DNA of 64,000 nt from Candidatus Woesearchaeota archaeon (lineage in GTDB: Archaea; Nanobdellota; Nanobdellia; Woesearchaeales; GW2011-AR4). The notes beneath the pieces are model-generated. The model saw nothing but the letters and a program-made list of their open reading frames with translations, ran no database searches and had not been told where the DNA came from. The position numbers and the translations under genes were made by a program. The stretch lies in assembly GCA_016187465.1 (NCBI GenBank), contig JACPJQ010000007.1, positions 62,001 through 126,000 of the forward strand, read 5' to 3'. Shown one piece after another: positions 26,462 through 35,653 of the stretch (positions within the stretch are counted from its first letter, which is position 1; every line of letters begins with the position of its first letter).

Positions 26462-27916
26462 CTAACCAGTTGCGGGCTTTGGTAACCTAACCATTACTTG
26501 CAGTCTGCTTACAAAGTGCCCCCACAATATCTTAAATGTCTTAAATCTGATTCCCTGCTTCATAAAGGTGTTAATAAGTCGGCAGAGATTTATGGAGATA
26601 GCATTGTTGAATTCAAGCAGCCTTATGAATGGCCAGAAAATCTTGGGGCTTCTTACATAAATGATGAATGTCCTGTGCAGGCCCATAATCTGCTCTTTTG
26701 TCATATTCGGATTCCTTAAAATAGTGCCTTCGTAATAGCTGCTTAAATGCTCATTTTCATCAAAAAGATTATTTTCTTCTGCGTAATCCCTCAATCTCGT
26801 ACCCTTAAAAGGATAGAATAAAGTTATTTGCACTTCATCTACTTTACCATTTCGATTCAGCTCAATAGTGCTAAAAACATCTTTTCTTGTTTCATTTGGA
26901 AGCCCAATCATGTTGAAGGAATAGCTCCTGATTCCTATTTTCTTGGCAAGTAAAAAAGCATTTATAATATGCTGCTGGCTCATGTGCCTGTCCAGCACAT
27001 TCTTCCTGTAATCTTCATTTCCGCTTTCGATGCCCATGCATATCATATCGCATCCTGCGTCCTTAAGCCATTTGAATTTGTCCTCTGAAGCCACTTCCGG
27101 CCTTGTCATGCAGCCAAAGGGCACACCTACCTGCTCCTTGTACAATCTGCAGAATTCTCTCACCCTATCCGGCTTTATCGTGAACGTCTCGTCAATCAAA
27201 AATATGCGCTTGAAATTGTATTTTTTTGTAAAATAAGCTATTTCTTCCACTGAACGCTTCACACTTTTTTCACGATGATACCCTCCGACCCCCCCATAAA
27301 GATGCTGCATATAGTCATTAATGCAGTAAGTGCATGAGTATGGGCAGCCTCTTGACGTCTCAAATTTCCCCAGGTCGCTTATGTGGCGGGCATCGAATAA
27401 GTCATAATCCGGAAACGGCAGCCTGTCCAGGTCCTGCATTAAAGGCCTAATGGGATTTCTGAAAATCTTGCCATCTTTCTTTGTCCATATATTCTTTATG
27501 TTTGTCGCATCCCCATTGGCTTCAAGAGCTTTTACCAAATCAGAAATTGCTTCTTCGCCCTCGCCAACACAGATATAATCGACAACTTCGCTTTTTATGA
27601 CTTCTTCAGGCGAGACTGTAGGGTGCTGCCCTCCGACTACCACTTGAAGTTTTTCATTATTAACTGCTTTCAACAGCTTATTCGTAAAATCAAATTCAAG
27701 GCTTCTGCATCCTACAAGCAAAAGGTCGGGCTTTAAATTATCCATCTTGTCCCTCAGCTTTGAACTTATACTCTCAAAAGGCTCGTTAATGATAAAAGTA
27801 GTGTCAAACAGTGCAACATTGTGGCCCTGCTCCTTTAAAACAGAAGAGATGGACGCCAGCCCCATCTGTACCTGGCGCTGTCCATTGATGTTTGGGTATA
27901 TCAAAAGTATGTTCAT
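26462..27916 (-). CDS. B12-binding-domain radical SAM protein
   Basis: 484 aa. An N-terminal cobalamin-type Rossmann domain (ILLIYPNINGQRQ, VVVGGQHPTVSPEEV, ICVGEGEEAI) precedes the radical SAM barrel with C191-x3-C195-x2-C198 in SRGCPYSCTYC, and CDMICMGIESGN follows. It should bind a 4Fe-4S cluster and SAM; cobalamin use is likely but unproven because no DxHxxG is evident. It leads an operon with a GT4 enzyme. The substrate is unknown. Confidence 0.85.
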   Translation of the reverse strand: MNILLIYPNINGQRQVQMGLASISSVLKEQGHNVALFDTTFIINEPFESISSKLRDKMDNLKPDLLLVGCRSLEFDFTNKLLKAVNNEKLQVVVGGQHPTVSPEEVIKSEVVDYICVGEGEEAISDLVKALEANGDATNIKNIWTKKDGKIFRNPIRPLMQDLDRLPFPDYDLFDARHISDLGKFETSRGCPYSCTYCINDYMQHLYGGVGGYHREKSVKRSVEEIAYFTKKYNFKRIFLIDETFTIKPDRVREFCRLYKEQVGVPFGCMTRPEVASEDKFKWLKDAGCDMICMGIESGNEDYRKNVLDRHMSQQHIINAFLLAKKIGIRSYSFNMIGLPNETRKDVFSTIELNRNGKVDEVQITLFYPFKGTRLRDYAEENNLFDENEHLSSYYEGTILRNPNMTKEQIMGLHRTFIIYVRSPKIFWPFIRLLEFNNAISINLCRLINTFMKQGIRFKTFKILWGHFVSRLQVMVRLPKPATG

Positions 27917-27927
27917 ACTCTGCCAGT

Positions 27928-27945
27928 GACTTATAATATTTAAAT
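27928..27945 (-). promoter_or_regulatory. TATA box for the radical SAM/GT4 operon
   Basis: Minus strand TTATTTAAATATTATAAG, centred about 20-25 bases before the ATG at 27916. Confidence 0.55.
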
Positions 27946-28064
27946 AACTTTCGCTAATTTCATGAGGTCAAGTTAGGTGTATTTTGTTTTATAACCATTT
28001 TTAAATACGCCTTCGGCAAACTTTAGTGCTCGGTGGCTTAATGCACCTCGCACACAGCCTATTC

Positions 28065-28158
28065 GAACGCGAGCAGTGAGTTGTGAGGCGAGTTCGGTGA
28101 GTTAGCGAGCGAAGTCGAGCTTCGCATGTCACGCCTCACTCGCCAGCTACCAGCGTTC
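28065..28158. repeat. GC-rich nested palindrome (element A), possible structured RNA
   Basis: In the 501-base gap 27917-28417 a GC-rich island forms nested stems: GAACGC (28065) with GCGTTC (28153), GTGAGGC (28083) with GCCTCAC (28133), and GCGAAG (28109) with CTTCGC (28120) around TCGAG. It shares CGCATGTCACGC and GTGAGYTRGC words with elements at 42847 and 61276. A TATA-like TTTTTAAATACG lies about 60 bases upstream (27998-28009). No protein frame is supported in this gap. Confidence 0.6.
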
Positions 28159-28382
28159 TCGCACGCGACTACCGCCTCGCCTATTCATTTATTTCATTTT
28201 TTATTGTTTTGTTTTTAATGTTAATAGTTATTGAGTTTTCGTTAATTGATTTTTAGATTAATAATATTTATTAAGTCAGTTTATTGGATTTATTTTTGCC
28301 GCTTAACTTGGTATTGCCCGCTAATTCGGTTAAGTAGTATGTTGCATATCATCATGCTGGGCAAAAAGGTTGGCAATCAAAA

Positions 28383-28395
28383 GATATTTATAAGG
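28383..28395 (+). promoter_or_regulatory. TATA box for the flippase gene
   Basis: GATATTTATAAGG is centred about 29 bases before the ATG at 28418, predicting a nearly leaderless mRNA. Confidence 0.6.
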
Positions 28396-28417
28396 AGATG
28401 TAAAGTTTGTTTTAATT

Positions 28418-29845
28418 ATGTCGAATGCAAAACTAATAATAAAAAATACAGGCATACTTGTTTTCGGGGAAATTTTAAGCAGGGTTTTTTCATTCTTTCT
28501 TATAATTTTCATTGCAAGGTATTTGGGCAATGTGGGCCTGGGAAAGTATTCTTTTATTTTTGCATTTGTAGGCATATTTTCGATAATGTCTGATTTAGGC
28601 ACAACTGTTTACATGACAAGGGAGATAGCGCGCAACAAGTCTGTAACAAAAGAATATCTCGGCAAAGTTTTCGTTTTGAAAGTCATGGCAAGCAGCCTTT
28701 CAGTTTTAATGCCGCTTATTTTTATAATGTTCACTACACAAACAAGCGAAATAAAAGCGGGCGTTTTGTTGGCATGCATAGCCATATTTTTTAACTACAT
28801 GGCTTTCCCCTTCAGGGCAGTTGTTAATGCATATGAAGTTCAGCAATACCAGTCCATTTATTCTTTTGTTGAGAGATTGACAGCCTTTGCGCTTGGCGTT
28901 TTTGTGCTTTCAAGAGGCTACGGGCTTATGGGGCTGCTTTTTGCACTGGTGGCTTCAAACATCGTAAGCTGGATAGTTTTGTACGCACTTGTGTCTAGAA
29001 AAATCTCTGCATTAACTCCCAAGATTGATTTTAAGTTTATCAATTTCCTTCTCAAGGAATCATTCCCGTTTTGGTTCACTACGATATTCATGACAATATA
29101 TTTCAAGATAGACACTGTTATGCTGTCTTTTATGAAGGGCTATGCCGCAACAGGCTGGTACAATGCCTCTTACAAGATAATAGACACCCTGTCATTCTTG
29201 CCGTTTGTAGTCGTAACAGCGATATTCCCGGCAATGTCAAAGTTCCACAGGGACAGCAAATTATTGCTGAAAATACTTTATGAAAAATCATTTTATTACA
29301 TGGCAATATTAGCGCTGCCGTTGGGCTTAGGGGCAACTTTATTGGCAGATAGGATAATCTGGTTTGTTTATAAGCAAGAATTTGCTAATTCCATTGTTGT
29401 ATTGCAGATATTAATATGGGCTTTGGTGTTTATTTTTGTGAATTACCTAATGGGCTATCTGCTTAATTCCATAGAAAAACAAAAATTGTTTACTTTGACA
29501 ACTGGTTTATGCGCTGTATTGAATATTGCCCTAAATTTATTTTTAATACCTTTATACAGTTTTATAGGCGCTTCTGTTGCTACAGTCATAACAGAACTAT
29601 TTAATTTCAGCATGCTTTATTATTTCACATCAAAGAACGGATTAAAAATAGACATATTAAGGATAATCCTAAAGCCTGCGCTAGCAACTGCATTAATGGG
29701 CCTCTTTGTTGTATATTTGAGCGGATTTCACCTTTTATTGCTCATTCCTTCAAGCATTCTGTTTTATTTCTCGATATTGTTTATTATTGGCGGCATACGG
29801 GAAGAGGATAAAAAACTTTTACTTTCATTTGCAGGAATCAAATAA
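28418..29845 (+). CDS. Oligosaccharide flippase, polysaccharide biosynthesis (Wzx/MurJ-like) family
   Basis: 475 aa with about 12-14 membrane helices and the family start LIIKNTGILVFGEILSRVFSFFLI, then FIARYLGNVGLGKYSF and SDLGTTVYMTREIAR. Wzx-type proteins of the MOP superfamily flip lipid-linked oligosaccharides across the membrane. It is one of two flippases here, the other at 54978-56438, so more than one lipid-linked product may be exported. Its 3' end overlaps that of the convergent GT-C gene by 8 bases. Confidence 0.88.
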   Translation: MSNAKLIIKNTGILVFGEILSRVFSFFLIIFIARYLGNVGLGKYSFIFAFVGIFSIMSDLGTTVYMTREIARNKSVTKEYLGKVFVLKVMASSLSVLMPLIFIMFTTQTSEIKAGVLLACIAIFFNYMAFPFRAVVNAYEVQQYQSIYSFVERLTAFALGVFVLSRGYGLMGLLFALVASNIVSWIVLYALVSRKISALTPKIDFKFINFLLKESFPFWFTTIFMTIYFKIDTVMLSFMKGYAATGWYNASYKIIDTLSFLPFVVVTAIFPAMSKFHRDSKLLLKILYEKSFYYMAILALPLGLGATLLADRIIWFVYKQEFANSIVVLQILIWALVFIFVNYLMGYLLNSIEKQKLFTLTTGLCAVLNIALNLFLIPLYSFIGASVATVITELFNFSMLYYFTSKNGLKIDILRIILKPALATALMGLFVVYLSGFHLLLLIPSSILFYFSILFIIGGIREEDKKLLLSFAGIK

Positions 29846-31688
29846 TTTGGAATAGCAACATTCCATTATTCTGGAAAACTGGTTTGAACTTGTTAAAGGC
29901 GGTTATATCCTGCAGCTTTTTGTTTGTCTCGTTGACTCCAAATTTTCTTGCGGTCTGTCCGTCAATTACAATGTATCCGTAATCTTTGCCTTTTAGCCAA
30001 TTATAAGTATCATCAATGCTTTTATTAAATCCATTTTTCTGAAAGCTATTTACATCTTCGCACCAATGGCATGTAAATTTGTCAAAGCCGATTATGGGTG
30101 CGTTGTTAGCAAAAGTGAATATTTTTGCTCCTTTTGGAAGATTGTCTTTAAGCCAAAGATAGCCGACCAATTCTTCACTCTGGCCCCTTTCATTAAATGT
30201 CCAGAAAGCTCCAGGCGGCCATTGTGCTGTATTCACTGCAATCTTCGGCTGCATTGAAGTAAAATATATTCCAATAATTAGGATTACCAGAACAGCATAT
30301 TTTCCTATGTTGCCTATCGATTTTTTTGACACATTCATTAAATTAAATGCCCCTTCTGCTGACAAGATACATACTGGTATGGCAAGAAGCATCCATGCCC
30401 TGAAAGGCGATATTTTTATCGGCATTTTAGCGGCATTTACCGCATAAAAAGTAAAAACAAGCCAGACAAATGCTACAATAAGCCAGTTGTTTTCTTTATT
30501 AAGCAAGTCCTTGTACCGCAAGAACAAAAATATAAGTGCAATTATCGTAAGTGCAGACAAAACTATTCCAATTCCGACAGGATTATTTATGGCATTTATT
30601 CCGTTGTAGCAGTTTGTTCCGGGCTGGCAAAGAAAATCTGAAAGAGTGTAAAGCCTGTCACCAGTTCCGCCAACTCCCAGTGCAGATTCCCTCCCTGGAG
30701 CGATTATACCTAAAGTAGTCAACACGCCGTAAAAGCCGTGCTTAAGTACCATAGGCAACCACCAGAAAATAAAAGAGAGAAAAACTCCTGCAATTCCTGC
30801 AAGCACATGATAAACCATAATACTCCTTTCCATGATCATCTTTGCAAGCAGGTAGAAAACAAAAAACAACCCAAAGTAAGTGCTGTGAGTCGGTGACGAT
30901 GTCAAAGCTGTCACCATCGCCAAGCCTGCTACAATCCACCATTTCTTGTCATATTTAATCCTTTCAAGAGCATAAAAAGCCACAAAATACAATGGAACTG
31001 TCAATGATATGCTCCAGATGAAGTGGCTCATGAATGCAGGAATAGAAGCCAATGCAAATGAAGCTAACAGCGCCTTGTTTTTGTTTTGCGTGAATTCCTT
31101 GACAAAAAAATAGAAGAAAATAATAGATAGCGAAACAAGAAGTGCATTAAAAAACTTCAGTGTCCAGTGAACAGAATCGTTGGTCTGGTGCAGCAAACCC
31201 ATCAATAACTCATATGTCGGCGGGTAAGGATCCATATAATGAAAACCCACAGATGTCTTTTGAAAAACTGTTTTTTCTATAGACACATATTTAACACCCA
31301 TTGCATGGCTCCATGGGTCGTCATCTTCCAAATAAGGGTAGCTAAACGCACCAGATCCATAGATGTATAAGTTGATTAGAAAGATTACAAGCATAGCCAG
31401 AATACTTAAATCAGTTTTTGTTATTGCGAATCTCGGTTTTATTTGGGATTTATTTTTTATAAGGTAATACAAGGGGCAAATCAATGATAAAACCAACATA
31501 ACTTTCCAATCAATGGGGATTCTGAGCAAATTCAATATTAAGCCTAAAAATGGCAGCAATGCCAATCCAAAGCCCATTCTCATCAAGTTTCTTTCGAGGA
31601 AATTATCGGAGTTTTTTACAAAAGAAGTTACAGCAAACCCTAAACCAAAGGTGTAAACAAAAAAAAGCATTATGGTTAAAAAACTCAT
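29838..31688 (-). CDS. STT3/ArnT-like GT-C membrane glycosyltransferase
   Basis: 616 aa with about 12 membrane helices and a short C-terminal soluble domain. The first external loop carries an acidic cluster YLEDDDPWSHAMGVKY (119-134), like the DxD-type donor/metal site of STT3/AglB. Later segments SSPTHSTYF and WLKDNLPKGAKIF also echo that fold. The WWDYG acceptor-site motif of oligosaccharyltransferases is absent; the corresponding region reads FANNAPIIGFDKFTCHWC. I therefore call a GT-C enzyme using a polyprenyl-linked donor, not a proven protein-glycosylating AglB. Confidence 0.7.
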   Translation of the reverse strand: MSFLTIMLFFVYTFGLGFAVTSFVKNSDNFLERNLMRMGFGLALLPFLGLILNLLRIPIDWKVMLVLSLICPLYYLIKNKSQIKPRFAITKTDLSILAMLVIFLINLYIYGSGAFSYPYLEDDDPWSHAMGVKYVSIEKTVFQKTSVGFHYMDPYPPTYELLMGLLHQTNDSVHWTLKFFNALLVSLSIIFFYFFVKEFTQNKNKALLASFALASIPAFMSHFIWSISLTVPLYFVAFYALERIKYDKKWWIVAGLAMVTALTSSPTHSTYFGLFFVFYLLAKMIMERSIMVYHVLAGIAGVFLSFIFWWLPMVLKHGFYGVLTTLGIIAPGRESALGVGGTGDRLYTLSDFLCQPGTNCYNGINAINNPVGIGIVLSALTIIALIFLFLRYKDLLNKENNWLIVAFVWLVFTFYAVNAAKMPIKISPFRAWMLLAIPVCILSAEGAFNLMNVSKKSIGNIGKYAVLVILIIGIYFTSMQPKIAVNTAQWPPGAFWTFNERGQSEELVGYLWLKDNLPKGAKIFTFANNAPIIGFDKFTCHWCEDVNSFQKNGFNKSIDDTYNWLKGKDYGYIVIDGQTARKFGVNETNKKLQDITAFNKFKPVFQNNGMLLFQII

Positions 31689-31707
31689 TTTAGGCTTGAA
31701 TCAATGA

Positions 31708-32760
31708 TCATTTAATTTCTCTCGACAACCTTTTCAGATCGTAATCCGCCATTATCTTAACAAGCTCGTTGAATTTTGTCTTTGGCTTCCATCCCAGTTT
31801 TTTTCTTGCGTATGAAGCATCGCCAAGAAGATTTTCAACTTCTGCCGGCCGAAAATAATAAGGATCCACTTCAACTAGAATTTTCCCGCTCTTTGTATCA
31901 ATGCCCTTTTCCTCAAGCCCTTTTCCTTTCCAATTTATATCTATCCCGACAATTTCAAAGGCCTTTTCAACAAATTCCCTTACGCTATGACTTTCTCCAG
32001 TAGCTATCACATAGTCATCTGGCTTGTCCTGCTGAAGCATAAGCCACATGGTTTCAACATACTCCTTTGCATACCCCCAATCTCTTTTAGCATTAAGGTT
32101 TCCAAGCATTAGTTTCTCAGAAATACCCAGCTTTATTTTTGCAACTTGCTGTGTTATTTTCTTTGAAACAAAATTTTCCCCTCTTCTTTCAGATTCATGA
32201 TTAAACAAAATGCCATTGCAAGCAAACAGCACATAAGCTTCCCTATAGTTTTTGGTAATCCAGTGTGCATAAAGCTTTGCCACCCCATAAGGGCTTCTTG
32301 GATAAAAAGGCGTCTTCTCTGTCTGAGGCACTTCCTGCGCCAAGCCGTACAGTTCGCTTGTTGATGCATTATAAAATCTAACATTCTTTGTCATCCCAAG
32401 AATCCGTATAGCTTCCAGAATCCTCAAAGTCCCCAATGCGTCAGCATTCGCAGTGTACTCCGGTATCTCAAACGACACCCTAACGTGGCTCTGGGCAGAA
32501 AGATTATAAATTTCATCAGGCTTGGTTTGCTGCAGGATATGCATTATGGAGCTTGAATCGGTCATATCACCATAATATAATTCAAAATTGCCCCTGTTGG
32601 GATTTATATAATTGTAGATATTCTTAAGCCTTGACCTGTTGAATGAGCTAGCCCTTCTAACGAGCCCATAAACTTTATATCCTTTCTCAAGCAAAAGTTC
32701 CGCTAAATATGAGCCATCTTGGCCAGTAACGCCCGTGATTAGAGCTGCTTTCTTAGTCAT
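31708..32760 (-). CDS. gmd: GDP-mannose 4,6-dehydratase
   Basis: 350 aa SDR converting GDP-mannose to GDP-4-keto-6-deoxymannose. It carries [26 protein letters not shown] for [17 protein letters not shown], the active-site STSELYG (Thr/Glu) and YGVAK (Tyr/Lys), and [18 protein letters not shown]. All catalytic residues are present. Divergent to it is an operon with a perosamine-synthase-like aminotransferase, so its product probably feeds GDP-perosamine. No GDP-fucose-type reductase was seen in the window. It stands alone with its own TATA box. Confidence 0.93.
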   Translation of the reverse strand: MTKKAALITGVTGQDGSYLAELLLEKGYKVYGLVRRASSFNRSRLKNIYNYINPNRGNFELYYGDMTDSSSIMHILQQTKPDEIYNLSAQSHVRVSFEIPEYTANADALGTLRILEAIRILGMTKNVRFYNASTSELYGLAQEVPQTEKTPFYPRSPYGVAKLYAHWITKNYREAYVLFACNGILFNHESERRGENFVSKKITQQVAKIKLGISEKLMLGNLNAKRDWGYAKEYVETMWLMLQQDKPDDYVIATGESHSVREFVEKAFEIVGIDINWKGKGLEEKGIDTKSGKILVEVDPYYFRPAEVENLLGDASYARKKLGWKPKTKFNELVKIMADYDLKRLSREIK

Positions 32761-32775
32761 TTTATTTGGTATCCA

Positions 32776-32787
32776 GTTTTATATACG
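32776..32787 (-). promoter_or_regulatory. TATA box for gmd
   Basis: Minus strand CGTATATAAAAC lies about 21 bases before the ATG at 32760. Confidence 0.55.
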
Positions 32788-32844
32788 GGGGTAAATGTAA
32801 TTATATAAATTTAGTGGTTTGCTAAATTATAGCTTGACAGGACA

Positions 32845-32858
32845 AGGTTTATATATGG
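32845..32858 (+). promoter_or_regulatory. TATA box for the cupin/Nudix/aminotransferase operon
   Basis: AGGTTTATATATGG lies about 41 bases before the ATG at 32893. Confidence 0.6.
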
Positions 32859-32892
32859 AAAATAAATACATTAAAATAGAATCAATAAATCG

Positions 32893-33300
32893 ATGGCAGA
32901 AAAAAATTTGGAGAAGATAGAAGCGGATGGGCAGCTTTTGGCTATAGTAGTAAGGGGCTCTCTCAAAAAACCAGGCTACAATTTCGTCTCGCCAGTTGAA
33001 TTCCCATTGCAACTGGGGGTGAGCATCAGGAAAAAAGGGGATAGTGTAAAACCCCACAGGCATTTGCCTTTCAAGGAAATGCATGATTTGGCTGCACAAG
33101 AGATTTTATACATAGAATCTGGCCAGATTGAGGTGAGCCTCTTCCATGATAAAAAAAAATACAAAATAGTGAGGCTAAGGGATGGGGATATGATACTTCT
33201 TAATTGCGGCCATGAAGTCAGGTTTCTTAAGGATACGAAGATGGTTGAGGTAAAACAAGGGCCATACAGGGGGAGAGATGTCGAGAAAGAATACTTTTGA
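32893..33300 (+). CDS. Small cupin-fold protein
   Basis: 135 aa. A single beta-barrel cupin is suggested by PHRHLPFKE (two His of the first motif), ILYIESGQIEVSLF and LRDGDMILLNCGHEVRF (second-motif His). Similar cupins in sugar loci act as epimerases, isomerases (FdtA/WxcM-like) or have unknown roles, and I cannot assign one. It is the first gene of an operon with a GDP-mannose-hydrolase-like Nudix protein and a perosamine synthase; its end overlaps the Nudix gene by 23 bases. A role in GDP-sugar metabolism is inferred from this. Confidence 0.72.
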   Translation: MAEKNLEKIEADGQLLAIVVRGSLKKPGYNFVSPVEFPLQLGVSIRKKGDSVKPHRHLPFKEMHDLAAQEILYIESGQIEVSLFHDKKKYKIVRLRDGDMILLNCGHEVRFLKDTKMVEVKQGPYRGRDVEKEYF

Positions 33301-33760
33301 CAGCAAAAAAATAACGCTGGAGTTATACAAAAAGTTTGTCAGCCTTATGCCAATATGCTGTGTGGACATTGTATTTAAGTCTGGGAAAAAAGTTTATTTG
33401 TTTAAGAGGGCTTACGAGCCTGCAAAAAATGAATGGTGGGTTGTAGGCGGCAGAGTTTTAAAGGGGGAAAAATTAGGGAATGCAGCAAGAAGAAAAATAA
33501 AGGAAGAGATAGGAGTTGATGCAAAAATTGAAAGCGTGATTGGCGTGTATGAGACTTTTTTAAAGGCAAATCGATTTGACACGAAAGACAAAAGCGGCAT
33601 ACATTCAATAAGCGTATGTTTTTTGGCCGAGCCCAAGAAAAAAAATTTTAGGCTAAAGCTAAATGAAGAGTACACTGGCTGGAAAACTATAGAAAAAATT
33701 GATAAAAATTTGCACCCGTATATTCAATCGGTGCTCAGAGACAGCGGAGCAATAAAATGA
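33278..33760 (+). CDS. Nudix hydrolase, GDP-mannose mannosyl hydrolase-like
   Basis: 160 aa. The region LVSLMPICCVDIV-type start (here FVSLMPICCVDIVF), WWVVGGRVLKGEKLGNAARR and KEEIGV match the GDPMH subfamily. The Nudix box is atypical: the canonical REUxEE is RKIKEE, and loss of the first Glu is also known in E. coli GDPMH. The enzyme would release GDP and mannose, or a related sugar, from GDP-sugars, perhaps limiting pool size. It overlaps the cupin upstream by 23 bases and the aminotransferase downstream by 4. Confidence 0.8.
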   Translation: MSRKNTFDSKKITLELYKKFVSLMPICCVDIVFKSGKKVYLFKRAYEPAKNEWWVVGGRVLKGEKLGNAARRKIKEEIGVDAKIESVIGVYETFLKANRFDTKDKSGIHSISVCFLAEPKKKNFRLKLNEEYTGWKTIEKIDKNLHPYIQSVLRDSGAIK

Positions 33761-34881
33761 TTCCAGTTTGCGAGCCTACACTAAAAGGGAACGAGCTCAA
33801 GTACGTGACAGAATGCGTTAAATCCGGCTGGATATCTTCTTCTGGCAGGTTTATAAAAAAGTTTGAGGACGGATTCAGCGAATACTGCGGCACAAAATAC
33901 GGAGTAAGCTGCTCATCGGGAACAGCTGCTTTGCATTTAGCGATAGAAGCGATGGGAATAAGCAAAGGAGACGAAGTAATTATCCCCACATTTACTATGA
34001 TTGGGGCTTGTAATGCTGTTATTTATTCTGGTGCAAGGCCTGTATTAGTCGATTCTGAATTGGAGACATGGAACATGGACACTAACAAGATAGAAGAAAA
34101 AATAACCAAGAAAACAAAAGCGATTATGGTTATGCACACATACGGGCATCCGGTTTTCATGGACAAAGTGAAAGACCTGTCCGGAAAGTACAGCATTCCA
34201 ATAATAGAAGATGCTGCCGAGGCGCATGGAGCGGAATACAAAGGCAGGAAAGCAGGAAGCTTGGGCGATATTGCCTGTTTCAGCTTCTATGCAAATAAAG
34301 TCTTAACGAGCGGTGAAGGCGGTATGGCTGTAACCGATAATGAAAAATGGGCCAATGATGCAAGCTCGTTAAGGAATCATTATTTTGGAGAACACAGATT
34401 TTTGCATGAAAAAGTGGGCTATAATTACAGGCTCACTAATCTACAGGCTGCCGTAGGGCTTGCACAATTGGAAAGGATAGATTATTATGTAAATTGCAGG
34501 AGAAATAACGCAAAATCCTATAATAAACTGCTCTCAGATGTCAAGGGCATCATTACACCTCCAGAAGCAAAATGGGCAAAAAATGTCTATTGGATGTATG
34601 GTTTGCTTGTGGAAAAAGAATTTGGCATTTCCATGCCTGAACTCAGAGAGGAGTTAAGCAAAAAGGGAATTGATACACGAACTTTTTTTATAGGTATGCA
34701 CAGACAGCCGGCATATAAAGGAAAAGACGAAAGATTCCCTGACATATCCGGAAGCTATCCTATTGCTGACGAGCTTGAGAGAAAGGGATTTTATCTTCCT
34801 TCTTCCAGCCACCTTAAGAAAGAAGAGATAACTCAGATAGCTAAAGCTATTAAGACCATTCAGGAAGAGAAAATGAAATGA
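33757..34881 (+). CDS. DegT/DnrJ aminotransferase, GDP-perosamine synthase-like
   Basis: 374 aa PLP enzyme. The signature SGWISSSGRFIKKFEDGFSE, SSGTAALHLAIEA, TFTMIGACNAVIYSG, IEDAAEAHGAEYKGRKAGS and the PLP lysine in FYANKVLTSGEGG match perosamine synthases (RfbE/Per). They aminate C4 of GDP-4-keto-6-deoxymannose, exactly the Gmd product made by the divergent gene. Other GDP- or UDP-4-keto sugar aminotransferases are possible. It overlaps the next GT2 gene by four bases (ATGA). Confidence 0.85.
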   Translation: MIPVCEPTLKGNELKYVTECVKSGWISSSGRFIKKFEDGFSEYCGTKYGVSCSSGTAALHLAIEAMGISKGDEVIIPTFTMIGACNAVIYSGARPVLVDSELETWNMDTNKIEEKITKKTKAIMVMHTYGHPVFMDKVKDLSGKYSIPIIEDAAEAHGAEYKGRKAGSLGDIACFSFYANKVLTSGEGGMAVTDNEKWANDASSLRNHYFGEHRFLHEKVGYNYRLTNLQAAVGLAQLERIDYYVNCRRNNAKSYNKLLSDVKGIITPPEAKWAKNVYWMYGLLVEKEFGISMPELREELSKKGIDTRTFFIGMHRQPAYKGKDERFPDISGSYPIADELERKGFYLPSSSHLKKEEITQIAKAIKTIQEEKMK

Positions 34882-35600
34882 AAGTTCTCGATAAAGAAAG
34901 ATTCAAGGTCTCTGTCATATTTCCGTCCTATAATGAGAGCGAAAATATTGAAGAGGCAATCAGAAGAGTTTCTAAAAGTTTGGGCAGGCAGTTATACGAA
35001 GTTATAGTTGTGGACGACAACAGCCCAGATCAAACATGGAAAATAGTTAGAAATATGAGAAATCCAAAGTATAATGTGATAAGAAGGACGAAAGAGAGGG
35101 GCTTGGCTTCTGCGATTGCGCGGGGCATTGAAGAAGCAAAAGGCAATGTAGTTGTATGGATGGATTGTGATTTGGGAGTCCCTCCCGAAGTTGTTCCAAA
35201 ACTTGTTGAGAAATTAAAAACTTACGATGTTGCCATAGGCTCAAGGTATGTAAGTGGGGGAAAAGATTCCCGTACATTCTTTAGGAAAAGTGTAAGCTAC
35301 CTGATGAATTTGTTCGCAAGCTGCATGCTGGGATTTAAGGTTAGGGATTATACATCCGGCTTTGCTGCTGCAAGAAAAAAAGTTTTTGACAAAGTCAAAT
35401 TTTCCAAGCATGGATTTGGGGAATACTTTATAGATTTTGTATATGGATGCATAAAAGGAAATTATAGACTTGTGGAAGTAGGATACAAATACAAGTATAG
35501 AAAGTGGGGGGTTTCAAAATTAGACAATAGCCTTTTTACTCTTTTGAAATTTGGAATACAATATGCTTACAGAATAATAAAAATCAGATTAGGCAACTAA
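34878..35600 (+). CDS. GT2 glycosyltransferase, dolichol-phosphate mannose synthase-like
   Basis: 240 aa soluble GT-A enzyme with VIFPSYNESENIEEAIRR, VVDDNSPDQTWKI (the DPM1 form of this motif), the metal site WMDCDLGVPPEVV and IGSRYVSGG. The C-terminal end has no membrane anchor. Enzymes of this type make polyprenyl-phosphate-mannose or a related lipid-linked monosaccharide for GT-C enzymes, several of which are encoded in this window. It is coupled to the perosamine synthase gene. Confidence 0.85.
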   Translation: MKVLDKERFKVSVIFPSYNESENIEEAIRRVSKSLGRQLYEVIVVDDNSPDQTWKIVRNMRNPKYNVIRRTKERGLASAIARGIEEAKGNVVVWMDCDLGVPPEVVPKLVEKLKTYDVAIGSRYVSGGKDSRTFFRKSVSYLMNLFASCMLGFKVRDYTSGFAAARKKVFDKVKFSKHGFGEYFIDFVYGCIKGNYRLVEVGYKYKYRKWGVSKLDNSLFTLLKFGIQYAYRIIKIRLGN

Positions 35601-35616
35601 CATTCTAAAACAAAAA

Positions 35617-35630
35617 GGTTTATTAAAAAG
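35617..35630 (+). promoter_or_regulatory. TATA-like box for the C-methyltransferase gene
   Basis: GGTTTATTAAAAAG is centred about 30 bases before the ATG at 35654. Confidence 0.45.
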
Positions 35631-35653
35631 CGCGCATTAATGCAGTAAACAAA

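Noticed and set aside
28030-28110. tRNA-like look (ATTCGAACGCG) in the gap before the flippase
   Set aside because: No acceptor or anticodon arm could be built; the sequence fits the nested palindrome better.
29838-31688. Oligosaccharyltransferase AglB
   Set aside because: The WWDYG acceptor motif and the large C-terminal domain are missing, so only a related GT-C enzyme is called.
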